Of a stretch of DNA of 13,201 bases, positions 5,541 through 12,789 are shown one piece after another. Made by a program: the position numbers and the translations under genes. Under the pieces are notes generated by a model. The model had not been told where the DNA came from. It searched no databases and saw only the letters and a program-made list of their open reading frames with translations. Position 1 is the first letter of the stretch, and each line of letters starts with the position of its first letter. This stretch comes from Nitrospirota bacterium (lineage in GTDB: Bacteria > Nitrospirota > JACRHJ01): contig JAKAHE010000038.1 in NCBI GenBank assembly GCA_021815285.1, positions 1-13,201 on the forward strand. The letters are read 5' to 3'.

Positions 5541-6271
5541 TAGGCATCGGGCCTGGGTCCATGCGCGACATGACTATCCGCGCGAGTGATGCCATCAAGA
5601 AGGCAGATACGATTGTCGGATACTCGACGTATATCCGGCTTGTCGAGCCGCTCCTGAAGGATAAGGATATAGTCTCAACGGGCATGACGACCGAGGTGGA
5701 ACGCTGCCGGGAGGCGATTCGCATTGCGGCGCAGGGGCGTTCCGTCGCGCTCATATCAAGCGGCGACTCCGGCATATACGGCATGGCGGGGCTTGTTCTG
5801 GAACTGATTAAGGAGGAAGCGGATAATCCGCTTCCCTTCGACCTCGAAATAATCCCCGGCGTGCCGGCGGTATGTTCAGCGGCTGCCTCGCTTGGGGCGC
5901 CGTTAATGCACGATTTCGCCGTGATTTCCCTCTCAGACCTGCTCACGCCCTGGGAGCTTATAGAGAAAAGGCTGTCTCTGGCGGCGGAAGGTGATTTTGT
6001 AATCGCGCTATATAACCCGCGCAGCAAGGGCAGACCGGATAACCTTGCAAAGGCCCTGGAAATAATCCGGCGATACAGGGATGCGGATACCCCCGCCGGT
6101 GTCGTCAAGGACTCCGCGCGGGATGGGGAGCGGATTACGGTTACATCTTTAAGGAAAATTCCCGTGGAAGAGATAGACATGACCACAATAGTCATTATCG
6201 GGAACTCGAAGAGCTTTTCATTCCTGAATTATATTGTTACGCCGAGGGGATATAAAGGGAAAAGATTGTAG
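5435..6271 (+). CDS. cbiH: Cobalt-precorrin-3 C17-methyltransferase / ring contraction enzyme (CbiH/CobJ)
   Basis: CbiH methylates C17 of cobalt-precorrin-3 and drives contraction of the macrocycle. The tetrapyrrole methylase domain begins at about residue 33 (LSVVGIGPGSMRDMTIRA). It carries VGYSTYIRLVEPLL, SSGDSGIYGMAGLVLEL, IIPGVPAVCSAAASLGAPLMHDF and IALYNPRSKGRPDNL, all typical of CbiH. The domain as seen would be about 245 residues. The start is uncertain. The first 31 residues (Gly/Asp/Glu-rich) are encoded within the end of cbiG and look like its out-of-frame shadow, and no ATG, GTG or TTG lies between 5435 and the methylase motif. ATG 5435 does have GGAG at 5421-5424, 10 nt upstream. 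Alternatives are a non-standard start or a -1 shift from cbiG. Confidence 0.9.
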   Translation: MRAGGSGLGGDGCAPCAEEKIEKRDDSGGRGALSVVGIGPGSMRDMTIRASDAIKKADTIVGYSTYIRLVEPLLKDKDIVSTGMTTEVERCREAIRIAAQGRSVALISSGDSGIYGMAGLVLELIKEEADNPLPFDLEIIPGVPAVCSAAASLGAPLMHDFAVISLSDLLTPWELIEKRLSLAAEGDFVIALYNPRSKGRPDNLAKALEIIRRYRDADTPAGVVKDSARDGERITVTSLRKIPVEEIDMTTIVIIGNSKSFSFLNYIVTPRGYKGKRL

Positions 6272-6291
6272 CAACCCAAAGGAGGCACATT

Positions 6292-6417
6292 ATGCGCGAG
6301 AGAGACAGGGAGATAAACAGGAGAAGGCACAGGAAAGAAAAGGCTATGAAGGCGCGGAAGCGTGAAGCGATAGAGGCTGCGGCGAAGGCCGCGCCGGCAG
6401 GCCACAAGAAAAAATAA
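6292..6417 (+). CDS. 41-aa highly basic protein, unknown function
   Basis: A short ORF begins MRERDREINRRRHRKEKA and ends in GHKKK. About half of its residues are Arg or Lys with interspersed Glu, suggesting a single amphipathic helix that could bind nucleic acid or the ribosome. A strong GGAGG at 6281-6285 sits 6 nt before the ATG, and the stop shares a base with the next start (TAATG at 6415-6419). Both points argue for real translation coupled to the following kinase-like gene. It resembles small Arg/Lys-rich bacterial proteins annotated as DUF6800, but this is from memory and unverified. It lies 20 nt after cbiH. Confidence 0.7.
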   Translation: MRERDREINRRRHRKEKAMKARKREAIEAAAKAAPAGHKKK

Positions 6418-6944
6418 TGCCTGGCCGCGCGTTCTGGCTTACGGGCCTGCCGGGCTCCGGCAAGAGCATGCTTGCCGTGGCCGCAAAGAAGGCCTTTCCG
6501 GAAATCGTTCTTCTCCAGATGGACGAAATGCGAAAGCTCGTGACTCCGAATCCGACATATTCGGACGAGGAGCGCGAGCTTTTGTACATGGTGCTTGTAT
6601 GGGCGGCGAAGGTATTAACGCGCGAGGGGAAGGACGTTATAATCGACGCGACCGCTCACTTGCGGCGCTGGCGGGACAAGGCGCGTGAGCTTATCCCGGA
6701 GTTCCACGAGATTTACGTCAGGTGCCCCATCGAGACCTGCATCGAGCGCGAGAAGGGTAGATACGACGGACTTGCGCCCGTGGACATATACAAGAAAGCG
6801 CAGTCCGGCTGGCCAGTGCCGGGGATAAACGTGCCATATGAAGAGCCGCAAAGTCCGGAACTGGTCATAGATTGCCGGGCGGGTATTGAGGAGAACGTCA
6901 GCGCGTTTTTAAGTTATTTGAAGGGCCGTATCGGGCGAGCTTAA
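6417..6944 (+). CDS. P-loop kinase related to adenylylsulfate (APS) kinase
   Basis: The 175-residue protein has a Walker A motif at residues 10-17 (GLPGSGKS). Its C-terminal block is very like APS kinase (CysC): a YVRCPIETCIER strand, then IYKKAQSG, PGINVPYEEPQSPELVIDC. APS kinase phosphorylates adenylylsulfate to PAPS. The middle part departs from the classical enzyme: the DGDxxR motif reads QMDEMRK, and the FISPFR-type segment is replaced by IIDATAHLRRWRDKAR. A different small-molecule substrate is therefore possible, and I give no gene symbol. No sulfate-assimilation genes are nearby. It is coupled by TAATG to the basic 41-residue ORF and is the last gene of the block. No clear terminator follows before the convergent gene 62 nt away. 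Confidence 0.8.
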   Translation: MPGRAFWLTGLPGSGKSMLAVAAKKAFPEIVLLQMDEMRKLVTPNPTYSDEERELLYMVLVWAAKVLTREGKDVIIDATAHLRRWRDKARELIPEFHEIYVRCPIETCIEREKGRYDGLAPVDIYKKAQSGWPVPGINVPYEEPQSPELVIDCRAGIEENVSAFLSYLKGRIGRA

Positions 6945-7006
6945 AAATTCCCGAATGAGTCAACCGTGAATGAACCCGATACAGACGCTTATCAAGCGCG
7001 CGAGCC

Positions 7007-7714
7007 CTACAGCCCGACGCCTTCCAGCCATTTCTCAAAGCACTTCCGGCCCGCCGCCTGAAGGGCGTCGCCGAATTTTTCCGTATCGTTCCTTATTGCC
7101 CCGACCGTAGTAACCTTCGACGTCGCAATCTCGCTTGCGTGGCCGATTAGCCAGGACTCGATATTTCCCCGCTTCAGCTCCGGGTGGCACTGTAACGCGA
7201 GCAGGAAATCTCCATAACTGTAAATCTGGTTTTTGGTAATGTCCGTCGAGGCCAGCAGCGTTGCGCCATCAGGCAGGTCGAATGTGTCTCCGTGCCAGTG
7301 GAGCATTGACGTATTAGACGCGGCGAGATGCGAGACGGGCGAGTTCATGCCCGCCTCGGTAAGCTCCAGAGGCTTCCAGCCTATCTCCTTGGCCTTTCCC
7401 GGATAGACTTTCGCTCCGAGCGCATGTGCCAGCATCTGCGCTCCGAGGCATATGCCGATGACAGGTTTTTTTGCGGCGATGCGCCTCCGGAACAACTCAA
7501 GCTCGTCGCTTATGAAGGGATACAAATCGGATTCGTAGACGCTTATCGGCCCGCCGAGGCCGATGAGCAGGTCCGGAGCGAGGGCGTCGGTGTCCCTTAA
7601 ACCGGCAATACCCGCCTCTGCGTATTCTATTTCAAACCCGCGTTCCCGCAGAACGTCTCCGAGCGTGCCGCAGTCCTCGAAATGCACATGGCGTATCGCA
7701 AGCGCCTTCTTCAT
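7007..7714 (-). CDS. Class I glutamine amidotransferase (GMP-synthase-like)
   Basis: The 235-residue protein is a stand-alone class I glutamine amidotransferase domain, which hydrolyses glutamine to release ammonia. The catalytic triad is visible: Cys89 in VIGICLGAQM, and His177 and Glu179 in LQCHPE. The oxyanion region GLGGPISVY and the segment SMLHWHGDTFDLPDGATLL are typical of the GMP-synthase-like family often annotated as YfeJ-like or generic glutamine amidotransferase. There is no synthetase domain, so the acceptor is unknown; some relatives act on gamma-glutamyl compounds. The ATG at 7714 has GGGAG about 8 nt upstream on the minus strand. It stands alone, convergent with the kinase-like gene. 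Confidence 0.88.
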   Translation of the reverse strand: MKKALAIRHVHFEDCGTLGDVLRERGFEIEYAEAGIAGLRDTDALAPDLLIGLGGPISVYESDLYPFISDELELFRRRIAAKKPVIGICLGAQMLAHALGAKVYPGKAKEIGWKPLELTEAGMNSPVSHLAASNTSMLHWHGDTFDLPDGATLLASTDITKNQIYSYGDFLLALQCHPELKRGNIESWLIGHASEIATSKVTTVGAIRNDTEKFGDALQAAGRKCFEKWLEGVGL

Positions 7715-7734
7715 GACTTGGACTCCCTTTCGTC

Positions 7735-7754
7735 ATTCCCGCGAAAGCGGGAAT
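7735..7754. repeat. dRS3-like hairpin repeat (ATTCCC-N8-GGGAAT)
   Basis: ATTCCCGC-GAAA-GCGGGAAT is a perfect 8-bp stem with a GAAA loop. It matches the ATTCCC-N8-GGGAAT pattern of the dispersed repeats called dRS3 in Neisseria, and the TCATTCCCGCGAAAGCGGGAATCC family seen in many genomes. Only one copy is in this window. It lies between the divergent amidotransferase and envC genes, 20 bp from the amidotransferase start. It has no T-tract, so it is not an obvious terminator. Confidence 0.7.
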
Positions 7755-7838
7755 CCGGAGACTTTACTTTAATCCGATTTTTTCTTGACTATATCACCGA
7801 ATGCCAGGCCGCGGTATGACAAAAATCATCTTTCCCTC

Positions 7839-7867
7839 TTGCCCTGCAAGTCTATCCCTGATAAAAT
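7839..7867 (+). promoter_or_regulatory. Promoter of the envC-like gene, apparently leaderless
   Basis: TTGCCC (7839-7844) and TAAAAT (7862-7867) are 17 nt apart. Six nucleotides (CCCGTT) separate the -10 from the ATG at 7874, so transcription should begin at the start codon. No Shine-Dalgarno precedes the ATG. A further TTGACT at 7785-7790 has no -10 at normal spacing. Confidence 0.5.
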
Positions 7868-7873
7868 CCCGTT

Positions 7874-9028
7874 ATGTTCCGTAAAATTATCACCGCTTTT
7901 CTTGCAGGTTTTCTCATCTTTGCGGCCATCCCCGTTCCCGCCTACCAGAAAGCTCCAACCCCGGAAGAACTGAAACAGATACAGGAAAAGCTGAGAGGCG
8001 TAAAGAAGAAGGTCCGGGAATCGGCCAGGAAAGAAAAGCACGTCCTGACGGACCTGGATAAAATAAACCGGAACCTTCAGACCAAGAAGATGGAGGTAAA
8101 GAAGCTCGAAGTCAAGCTTGGAACTGTGAGCCGGGAGATGAGTGTTACGCAGTCGCAGATGTCGGGCTATCAGGAAAACGTCCAGGCAAGGGCAAAAGAC
8201 CTTGCGGCAAGGCTTCGGGAGATGTACAAGACCGGTCGGGCCGGGAGCGAATGGATAATGCTGTTCTCAGGCGACTACGGCTCGATTCTCCGCAGGTATA
8301 AATATCTCGAGGCAATATCGGAGCGCGACCAGAACATGATGCAGGGCTACATGGAAAGCATCGACGAACTGGCAAAATATAACAGGAGGCTCAATACCCA
8401 GAAAACAAAATTCAATAAGATAAAGAGCGTAAGGGACGCAGAGGCTGTAAAGGTGCAGGCGGAGGAGACGCGGAAGAAAGAACTTCTGGCGAGCATACAG
8501 AAGCAGAAGAGTTCTTATGAAGCGATGGCTCGCAATCTTGAGGAGCAAAGCCGTCGCATGAAGGAGCTTATCCGCAGGCTGGAGGCCCAGGCGAAATCAC
8601 GAAACCTGCCGGCGCTTCCGAAGAATATGCCCGCCCTGAGAAACGGCCTGAACTGGCCTGTGGTCGGGAAGGTGGTGAGTTTTTTCGGGAGGCAGAAGAA
8701 CCCTGTTTATAACACCTATATATACAAGAAAGGAATAGAGATAGCGGCCCCTGCCGGAAGCGTTGTGCGGGCCGTGGAGGCCGGGCAGGTGGCCTTTGCT
8801 AACTTTTTTAAAGGGCTTGGGCTGATCGCAATCCTGCGGCACGGGGGAGGATATTATTCCGTATACGCCCATCTTGCTAACCTCAAGGTGAAAATCGGCC
8901 AGAAGGTGAGCAAGGGGCAGCCGATTGCCGTGCTTGGGAGCGCGGGGCCAGGCGGGTCGTCCCTTTATTTCGAGGTCCGGAAGGGCGCGGAGGCTATAGA
9001 CCCGCTTCTGTGGCTGAAAAGAAAATAA
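7874..9028 (+). CDS. envC: EnvC-like murein hydrolase activator (coiled coil plus degenerate LytM domain)
   Basis: EnvC-type proteins sit in the periplasm and activate peptidoglycan amidases at the division site. The 384-residue protein has a signal peptide (residues 1 to about 23, ending PVPA), a long charged coiled-coil region at roughly 30-240, and a C-terminal LytM/M23 domain at about 260-382. The zinc ligands of active M23 enzymes are replaced: the H-x-G-x-D motif reads KKGIE (Lys285, Glu289) and the H-x-H motif reads SLY (Ser363, Tyr365). SLYFEVRKGAEAIDPLLWL closely resembles the C-terminus of E. coli EnvC. The domain is therefore expected to be non-catalytic, an activator rather than a hydrolase. 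The start is the only Met that gives a signal peptide. ctpA follows 95 nt later, a common neighbour. Confidence 0.9.
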   Translation: MFRKIITAFLAGFLIFAAIPVPAYQKAPTPEELKQIQEKLRGVKKKVRESARKEKHVLTDLDKINRNLQTKKMEVKKLEVKLGTVSREMSVTQSQMSGYQENVQARAKDLAARLREMYKTGRAGSEWIMLFSGDYGSILRRYKYLEAISERDQNMMQGYMESIDELAKYNRRLNTQKTKFNKIKSVRDAEAVKVQAEETRKKELLASIQKQKSSYEAMARNLEEQSRRMKELIRRLEAQAKSRNLPALPKNMPALRNGLNWPVVGKVVSFFGRQKNPVYNTYIYKKGIEIAAPAGSVVRAVEAGQVAFANFFKGLGLIAILRHGGGYYSVYAHLANLKVKIGQKVSKGQPIAVLGSAGPGGSSLYFEVRKGAEAIDPLLWLKRK

Positions 9029-9035
9029 AAAAAGC

Positions 9036-9064
9036 TTTTCTTAGTAATAATCATGTAGTATAAT
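9036..9064 (+). promoter_or_regulatory. Possible promoter upstream of ctpA
   Basis: A perfect TATAAT (9059-9064) lies in the 95-bp envC-ctpA gap. A weak -35 (TTTTCT, 9036-9041) is 17 nt upstream. Transcription from here would give a leader of about 53 nt containing AGGAGG at 9107-9112, so ctpA can probably be expressed apart from envC. Confidence 0.4.
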
Positions 9065-9123
9065 TTTGAAATACTGAACGCATAGCCGGTTGAGTATCCA
9101 AATTACAGGAGGTTTCACCCAAA

Positions 9124-10512
9124 ATGAGTTTTACCAGCAAGAAGAAGATTGCTCCGCTGATTATAGCCCTGGTATTTGTCCTTGGCATGATTATCGGCAC
9201 GGGCATGGTGCGGTACAGCCAGGCCGCGAACGGAACTTACGATAATCTCAAGACTTTTACCGAAGTCCTTTCCATCATCCAGAAGGACTATGTCAAGCCG
9301 GTCAACACCAAGGACCTTGTTTACGGAGCCATAAAGGGCATGGTGGCAGATCTCGACCCGCACAGTTCCTTTATGACGCCGAAGGAATACAAGGACATGC
9401 AGGTCGATACAAAGGGCGAGTTCGGAGGCCTCGGGATACAGATAGGCGTAAAAGACAGAACGCTCACAGTCATCGCCCCGATAGAGGATACCCCGGCTGA
9501 CAAGGCGGGCATCAAGGCCGGCGACAAAATAATAAAAATCGACGGCGCTCCCACGAGCGACATGACCCTTACCCAGGCCGTTGACAAGATGAGGGGGCCG
9601 AAGGGCACCAATGTGACAATAAGCGTAATGCGCGACGGGTTTACCAAGCCGAAGGACTTTACCCTTACCCGTGCTATTATCACCATCAAGAGCGTAAAGT
9701 CCAAGATACTCGACAACGAAATAGGCTACGTCCGCATAAGCCAGTTCCAGGAAAAGACAGACGCGGACCTCGAGAAGGCCCTTAAGACCTTCAAGGATAA
9801 AAATGTGAAGGCGATTATCGTAGACCTGCGCAACGACCCGGGCGGCCTGCTCAACATGGCCGTCAACGTGGCGGGCGAGTTCCTGCCATCCGGAAAGCTT
9901 GTAGTCTACATAAAGGGCAGAAACGGCGAGAAAGACGAGTTCTTCACGAACCAGTCCAGCCCGATGACCCATATCCCGATGGTCGTGCTGGTCAACGGAG
10001 GTTCAGCATCCGCATCCGAGATAGTGTCCGGATGCCTCCAGGACTGGGGACGGGCCGTGATAATGGGAACCCAGACCTTCGGCAAGGGTTCCGTCCAGAC
10101 GGTAATCGGCCTTTCGGACGGTTCCGGCCTCAGGCTCACAACGGCCAAATACTATACGCCCAAGAACCGCTCTATTCAGGATGTCGGAATCACTCCGGAT
10201 ATAATCGTGAAGCAGCCCAAGGTTGCCGGGGCCACAGGTTATCCGCATAGTATTCGAGAAGTAGACCTCGAAGGACATCTGAATAACGATACCCTGAAGG
10301 ACAAGGCGCGCGAGGAGGACAGGGCGAACAAGGGAGATATCTCCGTGGGCGGCGTCGGCCCGACCCCGAAGGAGCCTAAGATTGACCAGGCGCCTGAAAG
10401 CACGCCCGAGCCTGTTAAGCTTAAGACGGAAGACGACTACCAGCTCCAGAGGGCAAAGGACCTCCTGAAGGGCCTTCTGATACTTGACCATACATCCGCC
10501 AAAAAGAACTGA
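9124..10512 (+). CDS. ctpA: Carboxyl-terminal processing peptidase (S41 family, CtpA/Prc-like)
   Basis: CtpA proteases trim or degrade periplasmic proteins, including cell-wall hydrolases, from their C-termini. The 462-residue protein has one N-terminal signal or anchor segment (about residues 10-28), a helical region, and a PDZ domain starting near residue 100 (FGGLGIQIGV). The S41 core has the catalytic Ser296 in GGSASASEI and Lys321 in TFGKGSVQ, matching the 25-residue spacing of Ser430/Lys455 in E. coli Prc; Gln325 is at the expected place. The C-terminal tail from about 385 is charged and Pro/Glu-rich. AGGAGG lies 11 nt before the ATG. A strong terminator follows. Pairing with envC fits a joint role in controlling peptidoglycan hydrolysis; its substrate is not known. 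Confidence 0.95.
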   Translation: MSFTSKKKIAPLIIALVFVLGMIIGTGMVRYSQAANGTYDNLKTFTEVLSIIQKDYVKPVNTKDLVYGAIKGMVADLDPHSSFMTPKEYKDMQVDTKGEFGGLGIQIGVKDRTLTVIAPIEDTPADKAGIKAGDKIIKIDGAPTSDMTLTQAVDKMRGPKGTNVTISVMRDGFTKPKDFTLTRAIITIKSVKSKILDNEIGYVRISQFQEKTDADLEKALKTFKDKNVKAIIVDLRNDPGGLLNMAVNVAGEFLPSGKLVVYIKGRNGEKDEFFTNQSSPMTHIPMVVLVNGGSASASEIVSGCLQDWGRAVIMGTQTFGKGSVQTVIGLSDGSGLRLTTAKYYTPKNRSIQDVGITPDIIVKQPKVAGATGYPHSIREVDLEGHLNNDTLKDKAREEDRANKGDISVGGVGPTPKEPKIDQAPESTPEPVKLKTEDDYQLQRAKDLLKGLLILDHTSAKKN

Positions 10513-10527
10513 GTTTGGCGCGAAAAT

Positions 10528-10565
10528 AAACAGAAAGGGGAGCTTTTCGCTCCCCTTTCTGTTTT
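10528..10565 (+). terminator. Strong intrinsic terminator after ctpA
   Basis: A perfect 16-bp stem (10528-10543 with 10549-10564), reading AAACAGAAAGGGGAGC on the left arm, encloses a 5-nt TTTTC loop and ends in GTTTT. It begins 16 nt after the ctpA stop and separates this unit from groESL. The A-rich left arm could allow function on the other strand too. Confidence 0.9.
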
Positions 10566-10637
10566 ATGCAAATCCATGGATTGCCGATTCCGCCAGTCAT
10601 CTTTTTAATTTCTGCTATACTTTTATGAAAATTTTAG

Positions 10638-10665
10638 TTGATTTTTAGAAAAAGCATGGTATATT
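10638..10665 (+). promoter_or_regulatory. groESL promoter
   Basis: TTGATT (10638-10643) and TATATT (10660-10665) are separated by 16 nt. Transcription would start near 10672, placing the CIRCE operator within the first 35 nt of the transcript, the usual arrangement for HrcA control. Confidence 0.65.
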
Positions 10666-10676
10666 TTGTTCTACCG

Positions 10677-10703
10677 TTAGCACTCATTTAAATTGAGTGC
10701 TAA
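10677..10703. promoter_or_regulatory. CIRCE operator (HrcA binding site)
   Basis: TTAGCACTC-N9-GAGTGCTAA is present with all 18 arm positions matching the CIRCE consensus. It lies just downstream of the groESL promoter. In other bacteria HrcA binds here and represses chaperone genes until heat shock; hrcA is not in the window. Confidence 0.97.
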
Positions 10704-10758
10704 TAAAAAATTCGGGCTTGCAAATGCCTTAAAATCTCAGGAGAAAGGAGAAAGAATC

Positions 10759-11019
10759 ATGGGTTTCAAGCCGTTGGGGGACAGGGTTTTCGTTAAGTAT
10801 ATGGAGGAAGTCGAGAGGACGTCCGGCGGTATTTACATACCGGACGCGGCCAAGGAAAAACCCCAGAGGGGCAAGGTCGAGGCGGTCGGAAAGGAAGTCA
10901 AGGAGGTAAAGACTGGCGACGTCATCCTTTTCGACAAATATGCCGGCAGCAAGATAAACATCGACAACGAGGACTACCTTATTATTAAAGAGGAAGAGGT
11001 CCTGGGGGTTATTTCCTAA
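10759..11019 (+). CDS. groES: Co-chaperonin GroES (Cpn10)
   Basis: GroES forms the heptameric lid that closes the GroEL folding chamber. The 86-residue protein shows the family sequence PLGDRVFVKYMEEVERTSGGIYIPDAAKEKPQ, containing the mobile loop around TSGGIYIP, and then GDVILFDKYAG and DYLIIKEEEVLGVI at the end. Although the frame is open further upstream, the start is ATG 10759. AAAGGAG (10744-10750) precedes it by 8 nt, and the CIRCE lies within the upstream extension. groEL follows 44 nt downstream with no terminator between them, so the two form an HrcA-type operon. Confidence 0.97.
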   Translation: MGFKPLGDRVFVKYMEEVERTSGGIYIPDAAKEKPQRGKVEAVGKEVKEVKTGDVILFDKYAGSKINIDNEDYLIIKEEEVLGVIS

Positions 11020-11063
11020 AGCCGTGCAAAAGACCGGCATAAAAATTCAAGGAGGTTTGGAAG

Positions 11064-12698
11064 ATGGCAAAACAGCTTATTTTTTCTGAGGAGGCCAGGG
11101 CCAAGATATTAAGCGGCGTAAGCCAGCTCACCGAGGCGGTTAAGGCGACCCTTGGGCCGAAGGGCAGGAACGTCGTTATCGATAAAAAGTTCGGTTCGCC
11201 GACAATCACAAAAGACGGCGTGACCGTCGCCAAAGAGGTAGAGCTCAAGGATCCGTTCGAGAACATGGGCGCGCAAATGGTCAGGGAGGTTGCCTCAAAG
11301 ACCTCTGACGTCGCCGGAGACGGCACTACCACGGCTACAGTCCTCGCGCAGGCGATATACCGCGAGGGCTCCAAGAACGTAACCGCTGGCGCGTCTGCCA
11401 TGGAACTGAAGCGTGGCATAGACAAGGCCGTGGAGGTAGTCGTGGAGGAGCTCAAGAAGCTCTCCAAGCCCACCCAGGACAAGAAAGAAGTCGCCCAGGT
11501 AGGCACTATTTCCGCAAATAACGACCCCGCCATAGGCGACCTTATCGCCGAAGCGATGGACAAGGTCGGCAAGGACGGCGTCATAACCGTCGAGGAAGCG
11601 AAGTCCATGTCCACATCGCTCGACGTCGTGGAAGGCATGCAGTTCGACAGGGGCTACCTTTCTCCCTATTTTGTTACGGATGCCGAGCGGATGGAAGTCG
11701 TGCTCGAGGACGCCCTTATCCTTATACACGAGAAGAAGATTTCCTCCATGAAGGACCTTCTGCCGATACTTGAGCAGATAGCCAAGTCCGGCAGGCCGTT
11801 TGTGATCATCGCAGAAGACATCGAGGGAGAGGCACTGGCTACCCTCGTTGTGAACAAGCTCCGCGGGACGCTTAACTGCTGCGCCGTCAAGGCTCCCGGC
11901 TATGGCGACAGGAGAAAGGCAATGCTTGAGGACATAGCCGTCCTTACCGGCGGCCAGGTCATATCCGAAGACCTGGGTCTTAAGCTTGAGAACGTGAAGA
12001 TTACCGACCTTGGCCGCGCCAAGAAGGTCCATGTTGATAAGGACAACACCACGATAATCGAGGGCGTTGGCGCAGCTGACAAGATTCAGGGCCGTGTAAA
12101 GCAGATAAAGACCCAGATAGAGGAAACCACCTCCGATTACGACCGGGAGAAGCTCCAGGAAAGGCTTGCGAAGCTTGTCGGCGGTGTTGCCGTTATTAAA
12201 GTCGGCGCCGCGACCGAGACCGAGATGAAGGAGAAGAAGGCGCGCGTTGAAGACGCCCTTCACGCGACCCGCGCGGCTGTCGAGGAGGGTATAGTCCCCG
12301 GAGGCGGCGTGGCGCTTCTGCGGTGCGTCAAGGCGCTGGACGGCCTCAAACTGCACGGCGACCAGAACATCGGTGTGAACATCATCAAAAAATCGCTCGA
12401 AGAGCCGATTCGCCAGATTGTCAACAACGCCGGCCTCGAAGGCTCGATAATAGTCCAGAAAGTCCGCGAGATGAAGACCACCGAGGGTTTTGACGCCGGT
12501 TCTGAGCAGTATGTCGATATGATGAAGGCTGGCATAATAGACCCGACCAAGGTTACAAGGACCGCGCTTCAGAATGCGGCATCCGTAGCATCACTGATGC
12601 TGACGACCGAGGCTATGATAACCGATCTGCCGGAAGAGAAGCCTGAACATGGCGGCGGAATGCCCGGTGGTATGGGTGGCATGGGCGGTATGTATTAA
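11064..12698 (+). CDS. groEL: Chaperonin GroEL (Cpn60)
   Basis: GroEL is the ATP-driven tetradecameric folding chamber of the cytosol. The 544-residue protein is full length. It carries the ATP-binding TLGPKGRNVVIDKKFGSPTI and GDGTTTATVLAQAI segments, an apical domain with FDRGYLSPYFVTDAERMEV, and the signature AAVEEGIVPGGGVALLR. The end is a GGM-repeat tail (GGGMPGGMGGMGGM) finishing in Tyr, the flexible C-terminus typical of group I chaperonins. GGAGG at 11051-11055 lies 8 nt before the ATG. It is co-transcribed with groES under CIRCE control and followed at once by a terminator. Nothing points to a specialised or second-copy GroEL. Confidence 0.98.
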   Translation: MAKQLIFSEEARAKILSGVSQLTEAVKATLGPKGRNVVIDKKFGSPTITKDGVTVAKEVELKDPFENMGAQMVREVASKTSDVAGDGTTTATVLAQAIYREGSKNVTAGASAMELKRGIDKAVEVVVEELKKLSKPTQDKKEVAQVGTISANNDPAIGDLIAEAMDKVGKDGVITVEEAKSMSTSLDVVEGMQFDRGYLSPYFVTDAERMEVVLEDALILIHEKKISSMKDLLPILEQIAKSGRPFVIIAEDIEGEALATLVVNKLRGTLNCCAVKAPGYGDRRKAMLEDIAVLTGGQVISEDLGLKLENVKITDLGRAKKVHVDKDNTTIIEGVGAADKIQGRVKQIKTQIEETTSDYDREKLQERLAKLVGGVAVIKVGAATETEMKEKKARVEDALHATRAAVEEGIVPGGGVALLRCVKALDGLKLHGDQNIGVNIIKKSLEEPIRQIVNNAGLEGSIIVQKVREMKTTEGFDAGSEQYVDMMKAGIIDPTKVTRTALQNAASVASLMLTTEAMITDLPEEKPEHGGGMPGGMGGMGGMY

Positions 12699-12705
12699 GT
12701 ATGCT

Positions 12706-12740
12706 AAAAAACGGGTCCTCGCCGGAGGGCCCGTTTTTTT
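12706..12740 (+). terminator. Intrinsic terminator of groESL
   Basis: A 15-bp stem (12706-12720 with 12725-12739), with one G-T pair and a GCCG loop, ends in seven T residues (12734-12740). It starts 7 nt after the groEL stop. Confidence 0.93.
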
Positions 12741-12789
12741 ATTTCCTAATATACTTACTGACGCATATGAAATATCAAGGTTATTTTTG

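Noticed and set aside
5817..5840. Palindrome around GAAGCGGATAATCCGCTTC in cbiH, possible second insertion element
   Set aside because: The encoded EEADNPLPFD falls in a region of natural length variation before the IIPGVPA motif. There are no flanking repeats and no similarity to the tgt insertion.
5410..6195. 261-codon open frame antisense to cbiH, Ser/Arg-rich
   Set aside because: The composition is that of a reverse-strand shadow; cbiH motifs on the plus strand are unambiguous.
6945..7006. Terminator between the convergent kinase-like and amidotransferase genes
   Set aside because: No stem with a T-tract could be found on either strand in these 62 bp.
9115..9972. 285-codon open frame antisense to ctpA
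   Set aside because: No family motif or separate promoter is evident, and the opposite strand is a certain gene.
10571..10582. 12-bp palindrome AATCCATGGATT between the ctpA terminator and the groESL promoter
   Set aside because: It lies about 55 bp upstream of the groESL -35 and has no link to a known regulator; a single short palindrome is weak evidence.
11295..12356. 353-codon open frame antisense to groEL
   Set aside because: Its product resembles no protein I know and mirrors the codon bias of groEL. Long antisense frames are common opposite GC-rich conserved genes.
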